From Macrocystis pyrifera (taxonomy: Eukaryota; Sar; Phaeophyceae; Laminariales; Laminariaceae), in assembly GCA_031763025.1 (NCBI GenBank), contig JASSKH010000026.1, positions 4,958,429 through 5,022,428 on the forward strand: a DNA stretch of 64,000 nucleotides. Reading direction: 5' to 3'. How positions within the stretch are numbered: the first letter of the stretch is position 1; the number at the start of each line of letters is the position of its first letter. The notes beneath the pieces are model-generated. The model was not told the origin of the DNA, made no database searches, and worked only from the letters and a program-made list of their open reading frames with translations. The position numbers and the translations under genes were made by a program. Positions 1 to 47,949 of this stretch are shown in pieces.

Positions 1-10
1 CGCGGCGTGC

Positions 11-20150
<20,140 letters not shown>

Positions 20151-23100
20151 GGTGCCCAGAGTGGTTCCCACCCGCCTCTCCTTCCTTCCCTAAGAAACGC
20201 CGCTGATGAGGGTCGCAGCCTGCTGTTCTTCAATGAGAGGTCTATCTGTCGCATCTAGATCAATATAAAAAACACAACAAAGGCGTTTTTCAGAAGCGGG
20301 TAGCGGGGCTTGTGTTTTTTTTAGCTTTTTGTCGGTTTCATCGGTTTCACCACCCCGGTGCCGTTTCATTCTTCATTCGCCGTCCGTCCGTATTCCGCGA
20401 TATCTTGATCAATCAATTGGATGATCATGTGATGTTCTGCAAGAAAGAAGTCTTCTTCTGTTGTTGTTGTTGATTTCTCGTCTGTTTCTCGTCGTATCGG
20501 TTTCATCCTTCGACGTCGTCATCGTCCGCCGCTCCTGTCACACCATCACCGCGTATCGTTGTCACAATCAAATCGTTCGTTGCTTGTTTGTTGGTTCGTT
20601 GTGCTGTTTTCGATCCGACAACGAAAGAAAGTAAAATGTGCAGCATTTATTTATTATTTATTATTTTTTTTGTATCAGATCAATATCAGCTCACAGATAG
20701 ATTCGTTTTTTTTACCTTCCTTTGGTTGCATCGCGGGGATATGTACAACATACAACACATACAAGCTTACTTACTGCCATAATACCACGATCTGGTGGTC
20801 GATCTGGTGGTGATTTCATCGCGGGCGATCCCCGGGCGATCCGGAAATAAAGCTTCAGTTTTCGTCGGAGCGGATTGATGTTTGTTGTTTTAGTGGTGTG
20901 TATACTTCGTAAAAAAAAAAGCAGCAACAACGAAAAGCAGTAAGGCCGGCAAGGCAGAAAGACCTCGAGAGAGTTACTAATTATTTAATGGTCGTGTGAG
21001 CCTGACAAGTGTGGACTGAATTGTGCCGTGTGGGCTGAACATAATAGCATCACAGGCCTCGATCAACAAGAAGATGTCAACTATTTATTTCCTGGTGTGC
21101 CCGAGGGTATATTGCTTGACGACGTATTTTGTACTGCTGCTGTTGTATGTAGCTGGGGAGAATGGAAACGGTTTTCAGCCGTTCGCCTGCAGACTCACCA
21201 CAAGGCGGGAAATCGAAGACAAACCAATAGAAGATAACCACGGGCGTTTCTGCTCACACTACGAACGGACTTTACTACTCGCACATGATATGCATGCTGC
21301 ATGGTATAAATATCAGGTGTCATAAGCAATACATTATTGTATACTACCAGGTATGTATGATGATCGATTAATGATTGGTACACCCTGTAGATAGATATCA
21401 AGGTACTACAGCTAGTAGTGCCAACTGTAGGCGTCTGAAGCAAGCAACAACGTGACACAAGAAGAGCACCAGACTGAGTGTAGTATTTATAGTAGTATTA
21501 TTACGATAAGTAAGGTATCTTTAATCACCGTTGGTCCGCCTATTATTATTGATGATGTTGGCTAATCCAACGCAGACAAATAGACGTTGCACGAGCAAGT
21601 CTGAAAATCAATATTTTGCCCCCGACAGCAGCAGTGAGTGGTGTGTGATGTTGTCCATTCGTGTACTACAGTATACTACTGCAGCATTGCTGCTGTTGTG
21701 TAGTATCCATCTACGTACCGCATGGCATCGAGAAAACTCGAGGGCAGAGGCGTTTGAGAGTAGTACGATGTATACGATAAAATGTCTCGTCTCTGTACGT
21801 GGTGCAGAGAAGAACGTGCTGCTGTCGTAGCCCTATGTCCTACAGTATAAGATTGATGCTACTTATATACTCCCTACTGCATGTACGTTTCAGATTCTCG
21901 GGATATATATATATATCGCGCGGCCCTGAGCCGTGTGCAAGATGCCTGATGCCTACGTAGGGAAAAATGCATGCCTGCTGCTCCGAAAGTTTATGTTTCG
22001 GTTTCGCCGGTTTCACCTGTTTTTTATAACGGTTGGCACAAGATACCGAAAGCTCTCCCCACCTGCCACGCCACCTGCCACGAGCAGCACGCAACAGCGG
22101 CAGCAAGTGCTCCAGGCAATACCCACGCGAAGAATATGCGGTTCTTACACCCAGACTTCGCTACGTATAGATGTTATGGGAGCACCCAAGCGTATATACC
22201 GTACGCAAGGTATAAGGATATAGAGGAGATAGATGCATACGTCGTGTATACGTCCCGATATAATATTAGTATTAATATTAATAGTAGATTTTAGTTATTA
22301 ATATTGGGTGTTACGCCGACAGCACGGACCGGTGGTTACTCGTTGGACGAAAATTGAAGGAGGGGAGGACCACTTTGTATGTGTGTGCACCGAGGGGTAT
22401 ATTGCTAGAGCGGGGATGCGAGCGGAGCGATCTATCTGGAGGGGTCAGCTCGACCCCGAAATACAAGCTGCAGTATACCCACAGGAGCCACAGTCACCAT
22501 CTCAGAGTCTCTTAAGATGATACTGGCTGTAGTACACAAGCTGTCGCCATTACTTGGAAGAAAAAGTTCAAGTAACGCAATAGTAGGATATTCATAACTG
22601 TCGACAACTTTAGTACGTTGGTTAATTTGGAGAATCGTAGATCTCGGTCGGCGGTCGTAGGACCTGGCTTCACCCAGCCCGAAAGGGGTAGAGTACCTTT
22701 TTTTTGGCGTGGCGGTGTAAACTACAGTAGAAGCGTGCATTCGTTCGTATCAGCTATTAACATCACGCATCATGGCGACCACGCGCTTGTGGCAGGCAGC
22801 CCCGCGCCGCGTTAATGTGCACTAGGAGAGGAGGCGAAGAGAAGGCAGTAAAAATAGAAAGGCGTGTAAAAGTGAGAGTTGTCACCACTACAATGAGCAG
22901 AGTGGAAGAGTGGAAGCTTTGTCGAATTTCTCCCACACGTATGATGTGCACTCACTCGTGGCAAACAAGCTTGGAAGACGGGGGCTTCCAGCCAGATAGT
23001 AGCGCTCAACACACACGGCATCGCAGAAGGTGCTATTTGAGCGGAGGCCGACCGTTTGCATTCCGGCCATCAATACTCGCGGCCGTATGTGGGGGTCAAT

Positions 23101-24356
23101 CATTCCGGATCGTCGACGCAGCATCAAGAAACGAAAGGGCAGTCACGCTGCTGAGTGAGAAGACTCGTGCGTGAGAATAGGACTTCAGACAGACAAGAAA
23201 AACAAATCCGTTATGGACACCCGAGATACAACTGTGGCAGGTAAATTTGTGGAACAGCGGCCGGCCGGCCGTGGTTGCGTTTTCTCGTTCGTGTCAACAA
23301 ACACAGCACACCGCGAACAACGACGCACATTCTCCGGGCACTCAACGCCGGGGCGTCGCGGACGGCACGCGCACAGAACGTCCTTTCGTCCGTCCTACAG
23401 TGTACATCGATTATTGCACGCACACAAACGACGCGCATGAGTGCGGAAATTAAAGCTTGGCGGCTCACTCAACAAAACACACACGCACGCATAAGAAGCA
23501 TGCCTGCAGGTACAAACAAACACATCAGTTGCCGATTCAGATAAAAGTGGTGGACGTGGCCTGATCGTCTGCCTTGCGTGTACCAGGTACACATATGGCC
23601 TTGCCACCCCAAAAAAACACGTGGTGAGAGCCAACTACAGCGTGTCAATCACCGATCACAGCGATAGCAGTAAAATATGGTGCGACCGCAGACAAAAACG
23701 ATGCCCCGCCATTGATGAACCGCGCGAACAATCAGCTTGTCCAACGTATGATGCACAACCGTTTTATCCGTGAATTGATGTGTGGAGTATCCTCACAAAA
23801 TCATTACCACTTTGCGCGTCACGGCACAGGGCGCAACGGCGACAGTGGTTAGCAACAACTGCAACAGCCTGCCAGAAGTACGGCTCGCGAAGGCCACGAG
23901 TGACGCTAACTCAATCAGCACCGCCCCACTCGCCCCCTCGGCGAGATACGTCACCTTTTCCCCAAACCAACCAGCACTATAGCTCGTTGCTAATAATGTC
24001 GCCAAGGCGGAAAACCGAGCGAACGAGGCGGAGGAAAAATCAGTTGGGCAGAAGCCAAATGTTATACCCCCTCCGTCAAAACCTGTGGAAACCCTCTGCA
24101 GGCGGTATCTGTAGGACACAGGCCAGCCCAATTATCCATCTCCCAACCCCCTCCTGTCTCTAGCCTTAGCGTGACGGTAACTTTGTATGGCCACCGTGCG
24201 GCGAAAACCAGCCGTCATGGCCAGCTCATCACGCACCTAAACCTAGCCGTTATGGGCACCACAGCGCCTACGATGCACTCGTAATGGGCCATACTAGGCC
24301 GCGACCATGATGCTGGGTCTACCCAACGACGACATCAGTAACAGTTAAAAGCGAAA
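20151..24356. other. Region between ankyrin gene 5' end and CCT5 3' end
   Basis: No convincing gene. Poly(T) and (GTTGTT) patches at 20320-20720, AT-rich inverted TAATATTAG near 22260-22300, and many TACTGCTG and TACCAGGTA motifs. The open frames near 22815-23174 and 23780-24160 have no start or family I recognise. Confidence 0.6.
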
Positions 24357-39485
<15,129 letters not shown>

Positions 39486-39990
39486 GGTGCCTGTCGTGTG
39501 TGTGCTCCCCACTGCACGCGTACCAGGCAGAAATCAAGTGTGGGCTGCGTAACAAAATTCCACGACCTTGAAGGCCCCTGCTGAGACTAGCCTACATGTC
39601 TCTATGAAACCCACGGCTCGCCACGAAAAAGTTACGAGAATATATTTTTAAGTTGATGTTCTAGGAGGGGTGCTAAGCAGGGCTCACAGTACAAAGTAGC
39701 CGTAGTGGAGATACAACGCGTCGTGGAAAAGCAAGAGGATGAGCTCCAGCATGCTTGGATTCGTTGTGGCGTTTGGTGCGGGACAGATGCTGAACCGAAG
39801 CAACAGGTGAATTTCACATTCGAGAGGAGTCGAACTCTCGCTACGCATTCTGATTGCGGCACGTTTTCTTTGCCCTTCTGGCACCATCATCGCACCGTAC
39901 GCCTCTGCTGCCTCTGCTGTGCTTTGCCTTTTGAGAGGTTTCCAACGAGTACGATGCACATCCATCCGGCCTTGCTCGGCTCTCGCTGTC

Positions 39991-40140
39991 CCAGGGGCGG
40001 AAGACGCAAAAATCTACGCGGTGGGAGCCGAGTTCAACTATATCCGCTTGCAGCGCTTTCCCTCGTCGAAAGCCTACCTCTCTTTATGTCTTGTGGGCCT
40101 CGCATCGTCGACATTGGATGAAAATGATGTAAAAGTGTGA
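39991..40140 (+). CDS. Possible terminal exon of an unidentified gene
   Basis: After a pyrimidine-rich CTGTCCCAG the plus strand reads GAEDAKIYAVGAEFNYIRLQ and ends STLDENDVKV and TGA, with codon use resembling the known exons. An upstream candidate (39691-39809, YKVAVVEIQRVVEKQEDE, donor GTGAAT) does not match its phase. No family recognised; could be chance. Confidence 0.22.
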   Translation, partial: PGAEDAKIYAVGAEFNYIRLQRFPSSKAYLSLCLVGLASSTLDENDVKV

Positions 40141-41124
40141 GATATGCCGCCAAATGAAAGTGCGCCGACACACGGGTTGGACCAGCACCCACCGTGCTTT
40201 GATACGCCGGCAAATCGTGTTCATGGTGGCAGCACTCGTCATTCGAATGGTGTATAGGCACTGCCCTCATCCTCCCTCGATGTTTTCCACCCGAATGTTC
40301 GCAGAGCAATCGTCAGCAACCGCAGTTGCCGCGATGAACGTATAGCTTCCTTGTTCCCCCCTCTCTCATTCCGAGGTCTTGCGACGGACGGGGCTCCTCC
40401 GCAACACCACTCACCACACAACTATTATGCCGCTAAACCCCCGTGAATCTTTTATCTCCCTTAAGGAGAGCGGTGGTCCCCCTTCCCCCTTGCCTTGCCC
40501 CCCGCATCCGGACCGCACGCAGCACCCACCACCACGTTCCCCACCTCCGATCTCCAACCTCCCGACACGAGCGCGTGTCTCACTTCGCCTCACCTCGCCT
40601 CACCTCACCCGTCCTCACCCACGTGTATACAGCCAGTACGTATATAGCCCACGAGAGAGAGAAGCCCTAATCTTCCACGAAATGTACCTCATGTACGAGT
40701 ATCTACTGCTTTTCGGGTTGTTTCACCTTCCTTCCAACCGAGTTTGTCCTCCGGCGGGCCGACCGCATCGCGAGGCTCTGTTTCTTCGTTTGCCTGGTTC
40801 CTATGTATACGGTATCACACGGGTGGTAGGATTACACATCATCTCGGACGGATCCCGAAGCAGTGTCTGTTTTTCTTGACATCGGAGAGGGTGCAACCGC
40901 CGTGCGGCACATCTATGGTCGAGATATTTTGCTCATAGCCGCCATTTTCGTTGGGTGCCCCCCCCCTGGTTTTGGAGAAAATCGTCAATGAGATTCGTCC
41001 CTGGGGGGTGTGCTATGTTATCACCATTGTGATACCTACGGAGTCTATATGTACAACGTTCCCCCTCCGGATGTGGTTGATGTGAAATCCCGGGGGTGTC
41101 GCAGGTCGGATAGGGACAAGCAGG

Positions 41125-41234
41125 CATTACGGGGGCCCATAGTTAACGGGACCAAATTTTGTTAGAAAAAATAGGCAAATACATAGGTTTTATGTATACA
41201 ATAGGTCCTATTAACTATGGACCCCCCCCGTAAT
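41125..41234. mobile_element. MITE family A copy
   Basis: ATTACGGGGGCCCATAGTTA and TTAACTATGGACCCCCCCCG ends. Confidence 0.88.
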
Positions 41235-41708
41235 AGTACTCTCAGTGGTCTCGTTGGAGGAAACATGAGGCATAAATTGCGGCTGTACTGTTCAAAGGAA
41301 ATACTACCTGTAGTAGTAGTCAGCAGTAAGCCCTGCTGTGCACTACAGAAGTACTATTTCCTTTGCACATTGCAGTCAGTATTGATTGTAAGCAGCTCAT
41401 GTCACAGGTTTTTTCTAAAATAGCAAGGAGTGTGGGAGCCGTTTGGTGCATCGTGACGCGCACAAAAGTGAATCGTGTGGCAAGAGCAATGTGTTAACGG
41501 GTTGATCAAGAACTGCTGCACAGTACGTCCAAAATCGCCGAAGCTTTTGGAATACCTAGTCGGGTGAAGCTCATCATACCTCCCTGTACGAGCACGACTC
41601 ATCCACTTCCTGAGCCGCCTAGAACGCACGGTCTACTATGTGCTATGCTCCTTGCTCATGCGCTAAGTTGTTTGCCCGGAGGAGAGCGGTCTCCTCAACG
41701 CGCAAGAC

Positions 41709-41816
41709 TACTACGGGGGGGCATGGTAAATAGGACCTGTGGTACACACAAAAACCTATATATTTCCCTTTTTTAATGACAATATTTGGTCCTATTTACT
41801 ATGGTCCCCCGTAATA
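41709..41816. mobile_element. MITE family A copy
   Basis: TACTACGGGGGGGCATGGTA and TTACTATGGTCCCCCGTAAT ends; internal sequence is in the opposite orientation to the copy at 41125. Confidence 0.88.
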
Positions 41817-41872
41817 GGCCTCTTCAGGGGAAATCTATTGCAACCCCGAGGGCCATCATGCCCGCCTTAAGT

Positions 41873-42250
41873 TCGTCTGTTCGACCGGCATCACAGGTGG
41901 GTCAACGGTGTCACGACTGGGACGCCACCATCGTCGGGACGGACCAACTTGTCGCAAAGGCTTCGCACCCATACCATATCGGGTGCGCGGTTTGGGTACC
42001 GCCACGAGTTGGAGCTCAAGAACAAGTCCGACGCCGACGCGAGGCCCAATGCGAGCTTTTTTGACGCTGCTCGCGTTGAGCCTCGCGTCGGCGTCCCGGA
42101 GTTGATCTTGGACTCGAGCTCGCCACGATACTTGAACCGCGCACCCGATGTGGGGAGTTTGTTGTCCGTCCCGACGATGGTGACGTCCTCTCGCCTGCAA
42201 ATCCCAGCACCGTTGACCCACCTGTGATGCCGGTTGAGCAGACAAACGAA
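41873..42250. repeat. Large inverted repeat, ~190 bp arms
   Basis: GACCGGCATCACAGGTGGGT (left) is matched by ACCCACCTGTGATGCCGGTT (right); similarity continues through ATCGTCGGGACGGAC and CGGGTGCGCGGTT to a centre near 42062. Confidence 0.88.
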
Positions 42251-42299
42251 GGGCAGCCATGACAAATAAGCATGTCAGCAGTTTTACCGAAACAAGAGT

Positions 42300-43140
42300 A
42301 ATACCTGGTAGTATGCGTTAATACGTACCGGTACCAAGTAAGTAGTGTGTATAATACCTGGTACAACACAACGTACTGTAGTATATCAGCATTAATAGCA
42401 AGAGTACAGGGTACTGAGTACACAACCGTGCAACAGAGTAAAAGTTCATCACAATACCTTAAGTTTACAGGACATACTGTAATGGTAGTACAGCAAAGTA
42501 CAGCAGTACCACGAATTATTACAATGGAGTACGATTACCATACAGAGGTTGCAGTAGTACATACAGCAGTACAGCAATGTAGAACCGTAGAGTTATTGCC
42601 ATGGTACATAACACCGGCAGCACAGCAGTGCGTGTCCAGTGCCAATACAGCGGTGCAGTACAGCGCGGCGCAATTCAGTACAGTACAGTCCAGGGTGCAT
42701 CGTACACCACAGTACAGCAGTACGGCACAATACGGCCACGGTATACACACGGACTATGTTATGACATGGAATAATTGTCGTAACACTACTGCTATGCAGG
42801 GGCAGCGCAGGCACCAGGGTTCTGTACAGAGCACGATGCAGTACAGGTAAAAATATGCACAAGAGTGGTATATAGCACGGCACCGCATAGCAACAGCTTT
42901 GATAGGACAGCAGGACTGTCGCAAGGGTATAAGCAGTGCAGTACAGCAGTACAGCAGCGGTGCTTTGCGATACAGTTCTGCACAGAGGAGAGTCCAGTGC
43001 TGTACTGTACCAGGTACAGAGTATGGCAGAACTACTGTACAGCACAACCCCAAAAGAGTACGAGTACAGTGCAGCTCTCTACAGAGTACGCCAGAACTGT
43101 ACAGTACAATACAGCACAGTACCCCGACGACATGCAGAGT
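42300..43140. repeat. GTACAGCAG/TACTGCTGTAC-rich cluster
   Basis: Dozens of imperfect GTACAGCAGTAC and ACAGTACAG words on both strands. Confidence 0.75.
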
Positions 43141-43937
43141 AGTCTAGTGTTACCCACCGGATACAGGGTTGTGGTATTACCCGTCGGTTACCCCTTCAAC
43201 TCAGAACAGAGGACAGTATTATACATGTACTTGTAGAAAAAAATCCTGGTACTCGGATACCCCGACCACATACGACTCGTAGAGAGTTGCCCGTCGGGTA
43301 CGGGATCATATTTATTTTGCGATTTTGGTTTGATTCTGACGGCTTTGCTCTTCACTGACGGGTGAAGATTGTCAAGATCGTCACAACCGTATCACTTGCA
43401 GTACGCTGCCAGTGTACTGCCAGTAAAATGCCAGTATGCTGCCAGTATCCCCCAGTACCTCGCCAGCAGGAGCCATACTTCAGAGTACGGCACACCCCAG
43501 CAGGTACCTCAGACTAGCACACATGATGCCCAGAGTACCCGTACTCAACACGTCCCCCTATGTACCTCATACCGGTACCTGTTACTCGCGCATTTAGTAG
43601 AAGTATTAATGGTAGTAGAGCAGATACCGTACATCAATATTGCTTTATACTGCTGTAAAGACCTTTTGGGAAGGGTGCGAAAAACGCACGTTGTTTGTCG
43701 AACTCCAAGTTAAGTACTTCGTGCCCCAACACGTCCGTGTGCACTCGTGCTTGCGGGAAGGCTCTATGATACGAGCTGCCAAAAGTTTGTGCTGTAAGGA
43801 GTACGGAGTGATGGACCAGGTATATGATACGTAGTTACGTCGCACGAGTACGACCCGCGTTCTTGCGAGTGTACACGAGGTACAACATCGGGTTCAAGCA
43901 TAGACTATTGGGTACCTCCTCAGTCTTGGTCTCCCTG

Positions 43938-44034
43938 AACCTCTTTAGGACTGCAGTTCCATTCCTTGGGACAAAGCACTCAAATTCTAAGTAGTTTATC
44001 ACCAAACACGAGACTGCAGTACTAAAATCGTTAA
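43938..44034. mobile_element. MITE family B copy
   Basis: CTTTAGGACTGCAGTTCC and GAGACTGCAGTACTAAAATC as inverted ends. Confidence 0.8.
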
Positions 44035-45177
44035 ACTCTCAAACCCCTAAAAAAAAAAAACCTACCGTACCACCGCTCTTTGCCGGGCTGCTCGACCGGA
44101 CTATTCACATTTCCGGGATCCAGAGACAACGACCAGAGAGAGACGAGACGTTTTTGTCTTATGTACAGCCGTCTGGGAGTTACCGCTGTGAGCGCGCGCA
44201 GCATCACAGCGTAGGGACCATGCGGTACCCCCCCCCCGTGTCGCTCTGTTGTACGTCTGCGTACGTTGCAGTTTAGACATCAATTTTATTGTTCCTCAGC
44301 CAAACAGCGTATATAGCAGATGCTGTACATACGCAATCGTCATTTTTTTTCTAAAATCGGCAGTTCTTCCCTCTCCAATCCCAGAGGGGGGTTAGCGACG
44401 CCATCGCAGCTCCACTGGGCGTGCGAAATGTTCGCATGGAGGCCACGGTCCAAAAACGGTGCAGTAGCAGTCGGCATCGGGCCAGCACGTTTTAGGTTGT
44501 CGGGACGCGACAGCAGTAGTGTAGCAGTAGTAGCTCGTTTTTTTCTTTGTTTCGCGTTTATCGACCAACACAAGTGGTGGGTATGGTATGGTCTCTAACG
44601 TACCCTTATTTCTAGACTTTCCAACGGAGAGCTACTTGTTGTAGCACCCCGGGTAGGAGGGGGGAGCACCTGAAGGCGCCACCATCTGCTCGATGGCAGC
44701 ATTTCGTGAACGTGAACCTAATGTGCGTGAAGCACCTCTCGCGCGTTCTAGCCTTTACGGGGTCCTTGGCCCCACCGGAAATATGTAGGCGTTCGTCCCT
44801 CGTAGCCTTTAACACGAAGTGCACGGCGTGGTTTTGGCGTGGGAGTAGGCGGGGGGCGCGCGCGCAGGGCAGAGCCGTCGGGTGTGTGCGTGATTTGATC
44901 GTCCAGTAGTCCCGTTGTCCGCAGCGGAGATGCGCACAATCGGGGCACGGTCGTGGATGTCTCCGCTTCACAGCACTGGCACGAATCAGGGCGACTTTCC
45001 TGGAAGCGGGCGGGTCCACTGCAAAACGAATGTTTTTCATAAAACGCAGGAAGGCAGGTACAGCAGTAGGTACTCCAAGGGTATGGGAGTTAGGCCCTTG
45101 ACTGAGGAGCCCCGCCAGTCAGAAATGTTTCTTCGACCGAACAGTAGTGCGACGTATGGCCAGGGGTTGCACCCTAT

Positions 45178-45424
45178 CGTTTCTGAGAATTATCCGAGGC
45201 TCCTTCCTCACTTTACAAGCTCTATACTATGGCACCTTTTCTTTCTGGGAAAATTCTGAGGCTCCTTCCTCACTTCAGGAGATCTATACTATGGCTCCAG
45301 TTGTTTCTGAGAAATTTCTGACGCTCCTTCCTCACTTTAGGAGCTCTATACTGTGGCACCTTTTCTTTCTGGGAAGTTTCTGAGGCTCCCTCCTTCCACA
45401 CTTTAGGAGCTCTGTGCTAATAGT
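45178..45424 (+). repeat. ~63 bp tandem repeat, four units
   Basis: Units begin GAGGCTCCTTCCTCACTT and contain AGCTCTATACTATGGC. Confidence 0.92.
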
Positions 45425-45434
45425 AAGTCTTTAG

Positions 45435-45590
45435 TAAGAAACCTGAATCAGATGTTAGGCTTACATCCTTGTTGTAGCGGAGGACCGAGGAGCTCTTATA
45501 TACTGTGTCGGCCCTCCCTTAAGAAACCTGGGATCAGATGTTAGGCTTAACACCCTTGGTTCTGGCGGAGCGACAAGGGGGGTTATAGAT
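45435..45590 (+). repeat. Direct repeat, two units ~87 bp apart
   Basis: AAGAAACCTG(A/GG)ATCAGATGTTAGGCTTA occurs twice, each followed by a GCGGAG-containing stretch. Confidence 0.88.
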
Positions 45591-45635
45591 TTCTTGGCAA
45601 TTTCCTGTATATTATATACTTACCTGGCTTTACAT

Positions 45636-46105
45636 GATATACCCCTCTGATCGGAAAAATTGTGGAAGGTATACGTAGTCATTAATATAAGACCAAGCGG
45701 TCATTGTACTTCGGGTCAGAGGGGTAATTTCCCTTATATTATATACCACTCTCTGGTCGGAAATATAAGAATCGTTTAGTTATTAATATGAAGACCAAGC
45801 GGTCCTTGTAATTCGGGTCAGAGGGGCAATTTCGTATATATTATATACCGCTCTCTGGTCGGAAATATAAGAATCGTTTAGTTATTAATATGAAGACCAA
45901 GTGACCCTTGTAATTCGGGTCAGAGGGGCAATTTCCCATATATTATATCCCCCTCTGGTCGGAAATATAAGAATCGTTTAGTCATTAATATGAAGACCAA
46001 GCGGTCCTTATGCTTCGGGTCAGAGGGGGCAATTTCCCATATATTGTATACGTTTAGTCATTAATATTAAGACGGTAAGGTCCTTACATTTCGGGTCAGA
46101 GGGGT
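45636..46105 (+). repeat. Array of five units, 76-110 bp spacing
   Basis: Each unit starts near CTCTCTGGTCGGAAATATAA and ends TTCGGGTCAGAGGGG; the two ends are inverted repeats, so this looks like a head-to-tail chain of small MITE-like elements joined by TATATTATATA. Confidence 0.85.
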
Positions 46106-46370
46106 ATAATAGACGGCGAGCGCCTAGGCTACATACTATTATTAGCACTTTCTTGAAAATTTGAAGTCTCTGTAGGCTATATTTTCTTTAAAAGACTGTT
46201 TTCTTTCTATGTAGAGGGCCGATGCTGCTGCCTGAAGATTGGATTGTCGCAGGCGACCCAGTTGGTTGCTTCTGCGATATATATTTTTTCGAGATAACCA
46301 AGGTTATACACAAAAAAAAGAACCCACTCAAGGTTTTGTTTTTTTATCAACCCCAGCCGGGGGGGAGGGG

Positions 46371-46412
46371 GTGTACTCGATATCATGCATGGTCGTAGTC
46401 GTCTACCGATAT
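46371..46412 (-). mobile_element. SINE-like 3' tip
   Basis: GTGTACTCGATATCATGCAT next to a G-rich tract. Confidence 0.75.
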
Positions 46413-46426
46413 TGACTCCTTGGCGT

Positions 46427-46459
46427 TCCTCCTCCTCCTCCTCCTCCTCCTCCTCCTCC
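46427..46459 (+). repeat. (CTC)n microsatellite
   Basis: Ten CTC/CCT units. Confidence 0.9.
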
Positions 46460-46627
46460 CCCTCTTGATCCTTCTCCGGCGTCCTACGGTGACCACGGAC
46501 CACCCCGGCGGCATATGTCATAGGCGTTTCTTTTTTCCAATCGCTGAAACGACGCCCCCTACTTTATGCTCTCCCCCCCCCCCCCAAGTACACCCCCCCC
46601 CCCCCCCCCCCCCGCCCCCCCCGCCTC

Positions 46628-46731
46628 CAACTGTTGGAGGTGTCTCTTTTAAGAGTAGGAACGGTGCTCCGTCTCGAAAGGGATACGTGGTCAATGATCC
46701 ATTGACTTAAGGCAAGCAACAAATGAGTACG
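46628..46731 (+). mobile_element. LINE 3' fragment between C tracts
   Basis: CAACTGTTGGAGGTGTCTCT to AACAAATGAGTACG, flanked by C-rich 46586-46620 and 46732-46760. Confidence 0.9.
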
Positions 46732-46979
46732 CCCCGCCCCCCTCCTCCCTCCCTCCCCCCGGCCGCTTCCCTTCGCTTTCCTTCCCTTCCCTCATTATTC
46801 TTGTTTCATGAACCGCGCGTTTGTACCCATCCACCCTCGGCGCTCTTCGGACGATGAAGAGTGCACGCGAAAGAACGGAAAATTGAAGCCGCCCACATCA
46901 AGTGCCGGTAAGAATCGAGAGAGAGAGGTGATCTGCTTTTAGGACATGAACAGAGAGAAGGTCCCCCCCCATGTCGCAC

Positions 46980-47330
46980 AGATCATCGATTTTTCCACTT
47001 TTGTGATGTAGATGTTTCAGGGCAAACGTATGTATTTCTCATCTCTATGAGCTATCTATATAGCTCATGTTGCCGGATGGGAGCCGTATAGCCTGCATCA
47101 TCTGTGTTATCTAGCTCATGCTGCCGGATGGGAGTCGTATAACCTGCATGATCTGCTGTAGGACGTGTTTCCTGGGTGAGACCTGCATGATCTACTGTAG
47201 GACGTATTTCCTGAGTTGGATCTGTACAATGTACAGATCATTCACAAATATCACAACGGCAGGTTAGGATGCAGATGATATATTTGTGGATGATCTATCT
47301 GTAGATAATCTGTACGATCTGTCCCTGTGA
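46980..47330 (+). repeat. GATCATCTGTAGAT-family element
   Basis: Two internal copies of GCTCATG(T/C)TGCCGGATGGGAG and GTAGGACGT(G/A)TTTCCTG. The reverse complement of this block recurs at 57340-57440. Confidence 0.7.
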
Positions 47331-47409
47331 CTGCTGCATAACGTATTCTACACCAGTTCCAAGTATTCATAGTTTGTCCCGTAGAGCATGGGCGCAGTTG
47401 TTGAGGGGT

Positions 47410-47510
47410 TAACCCTTTTACAACTGCGGTCCCGTTTTGGGGACAAACCTATCAAAATATTGAGTATTTTGTCCCCAAATTGGGACTGCAGTCCTACAGT
47501 ACGAGGGTTA
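47410..47510. mobile_element. MITE family B copy
   Basis: GTTAACCCTTTTACAACTGC and GCAGTCCTACAGTACGAGGG ends, GGGGACAAA/TTTGTCCCC core. Confidence 0.85.
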
Positions 47511-47529
47511 ACAGGGACAGAGACTGACT

Positions 47530-47793
47530 TACTGACAGACAGACAGACAGACAGGCAGACAGACAGAAAGAAAGAGACAGAGAACGAGAGCGAGAGTGAA
47601 AGACAGAAGACGGGCAGAGATACAGAGGGGAGGAGATATGTCAGAGAGGCCGAGAGCGATTCAGAGGGAGGGAGGGAGGGAGAGAACGGACAGACACACC
47701 GGACAAACTGAGAGAGAGCGAGAGAGACAGAAGGCAGTCCGAGATACAGGGGGGGGGGGGAGGGGTAGAGAAGGAGGGAGAGATGCAGGCAAC

Positions 47794-47825
<32 letters not shown>

Positions 47826-47830
47826 CAGAC
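47530..47830 (+). repeat. (GACA)n and GAGA-rich microsatellites
   Basis: (GACA)n at about 47535-47570 and 47795-47830 with purine-rich DNA between; very low in pyrimidine on this strand. Confidence 0.85.
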
Positions 47831-47949
47831 AGACGGAGAAAGAGAGCGAGAGAGACAGGAAACCGGCAGAGATGCAGAAGGGAGAAGAGAGACAAGAGAG
47901 CCCGGGAGCGATTCAGAGGGAGTTGGACAGGCAGAGATACAGGCAGACA

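Noticed and set aside
22815..24163. Open frames of 110-127 residues between the ankyrin gene and CCT5
   Set aside because: Non-ATG starts or overlapping frames on both strands, with in-frame stops where the sequence looks most coding.
44612..45040. 142-residue minus-strand frame with a CPDCAHLRC stretch
   Set aside because: Start is not an ATG with context, no matching zinc-finger spacing, and no neighbouring exon; GC-rich block only.
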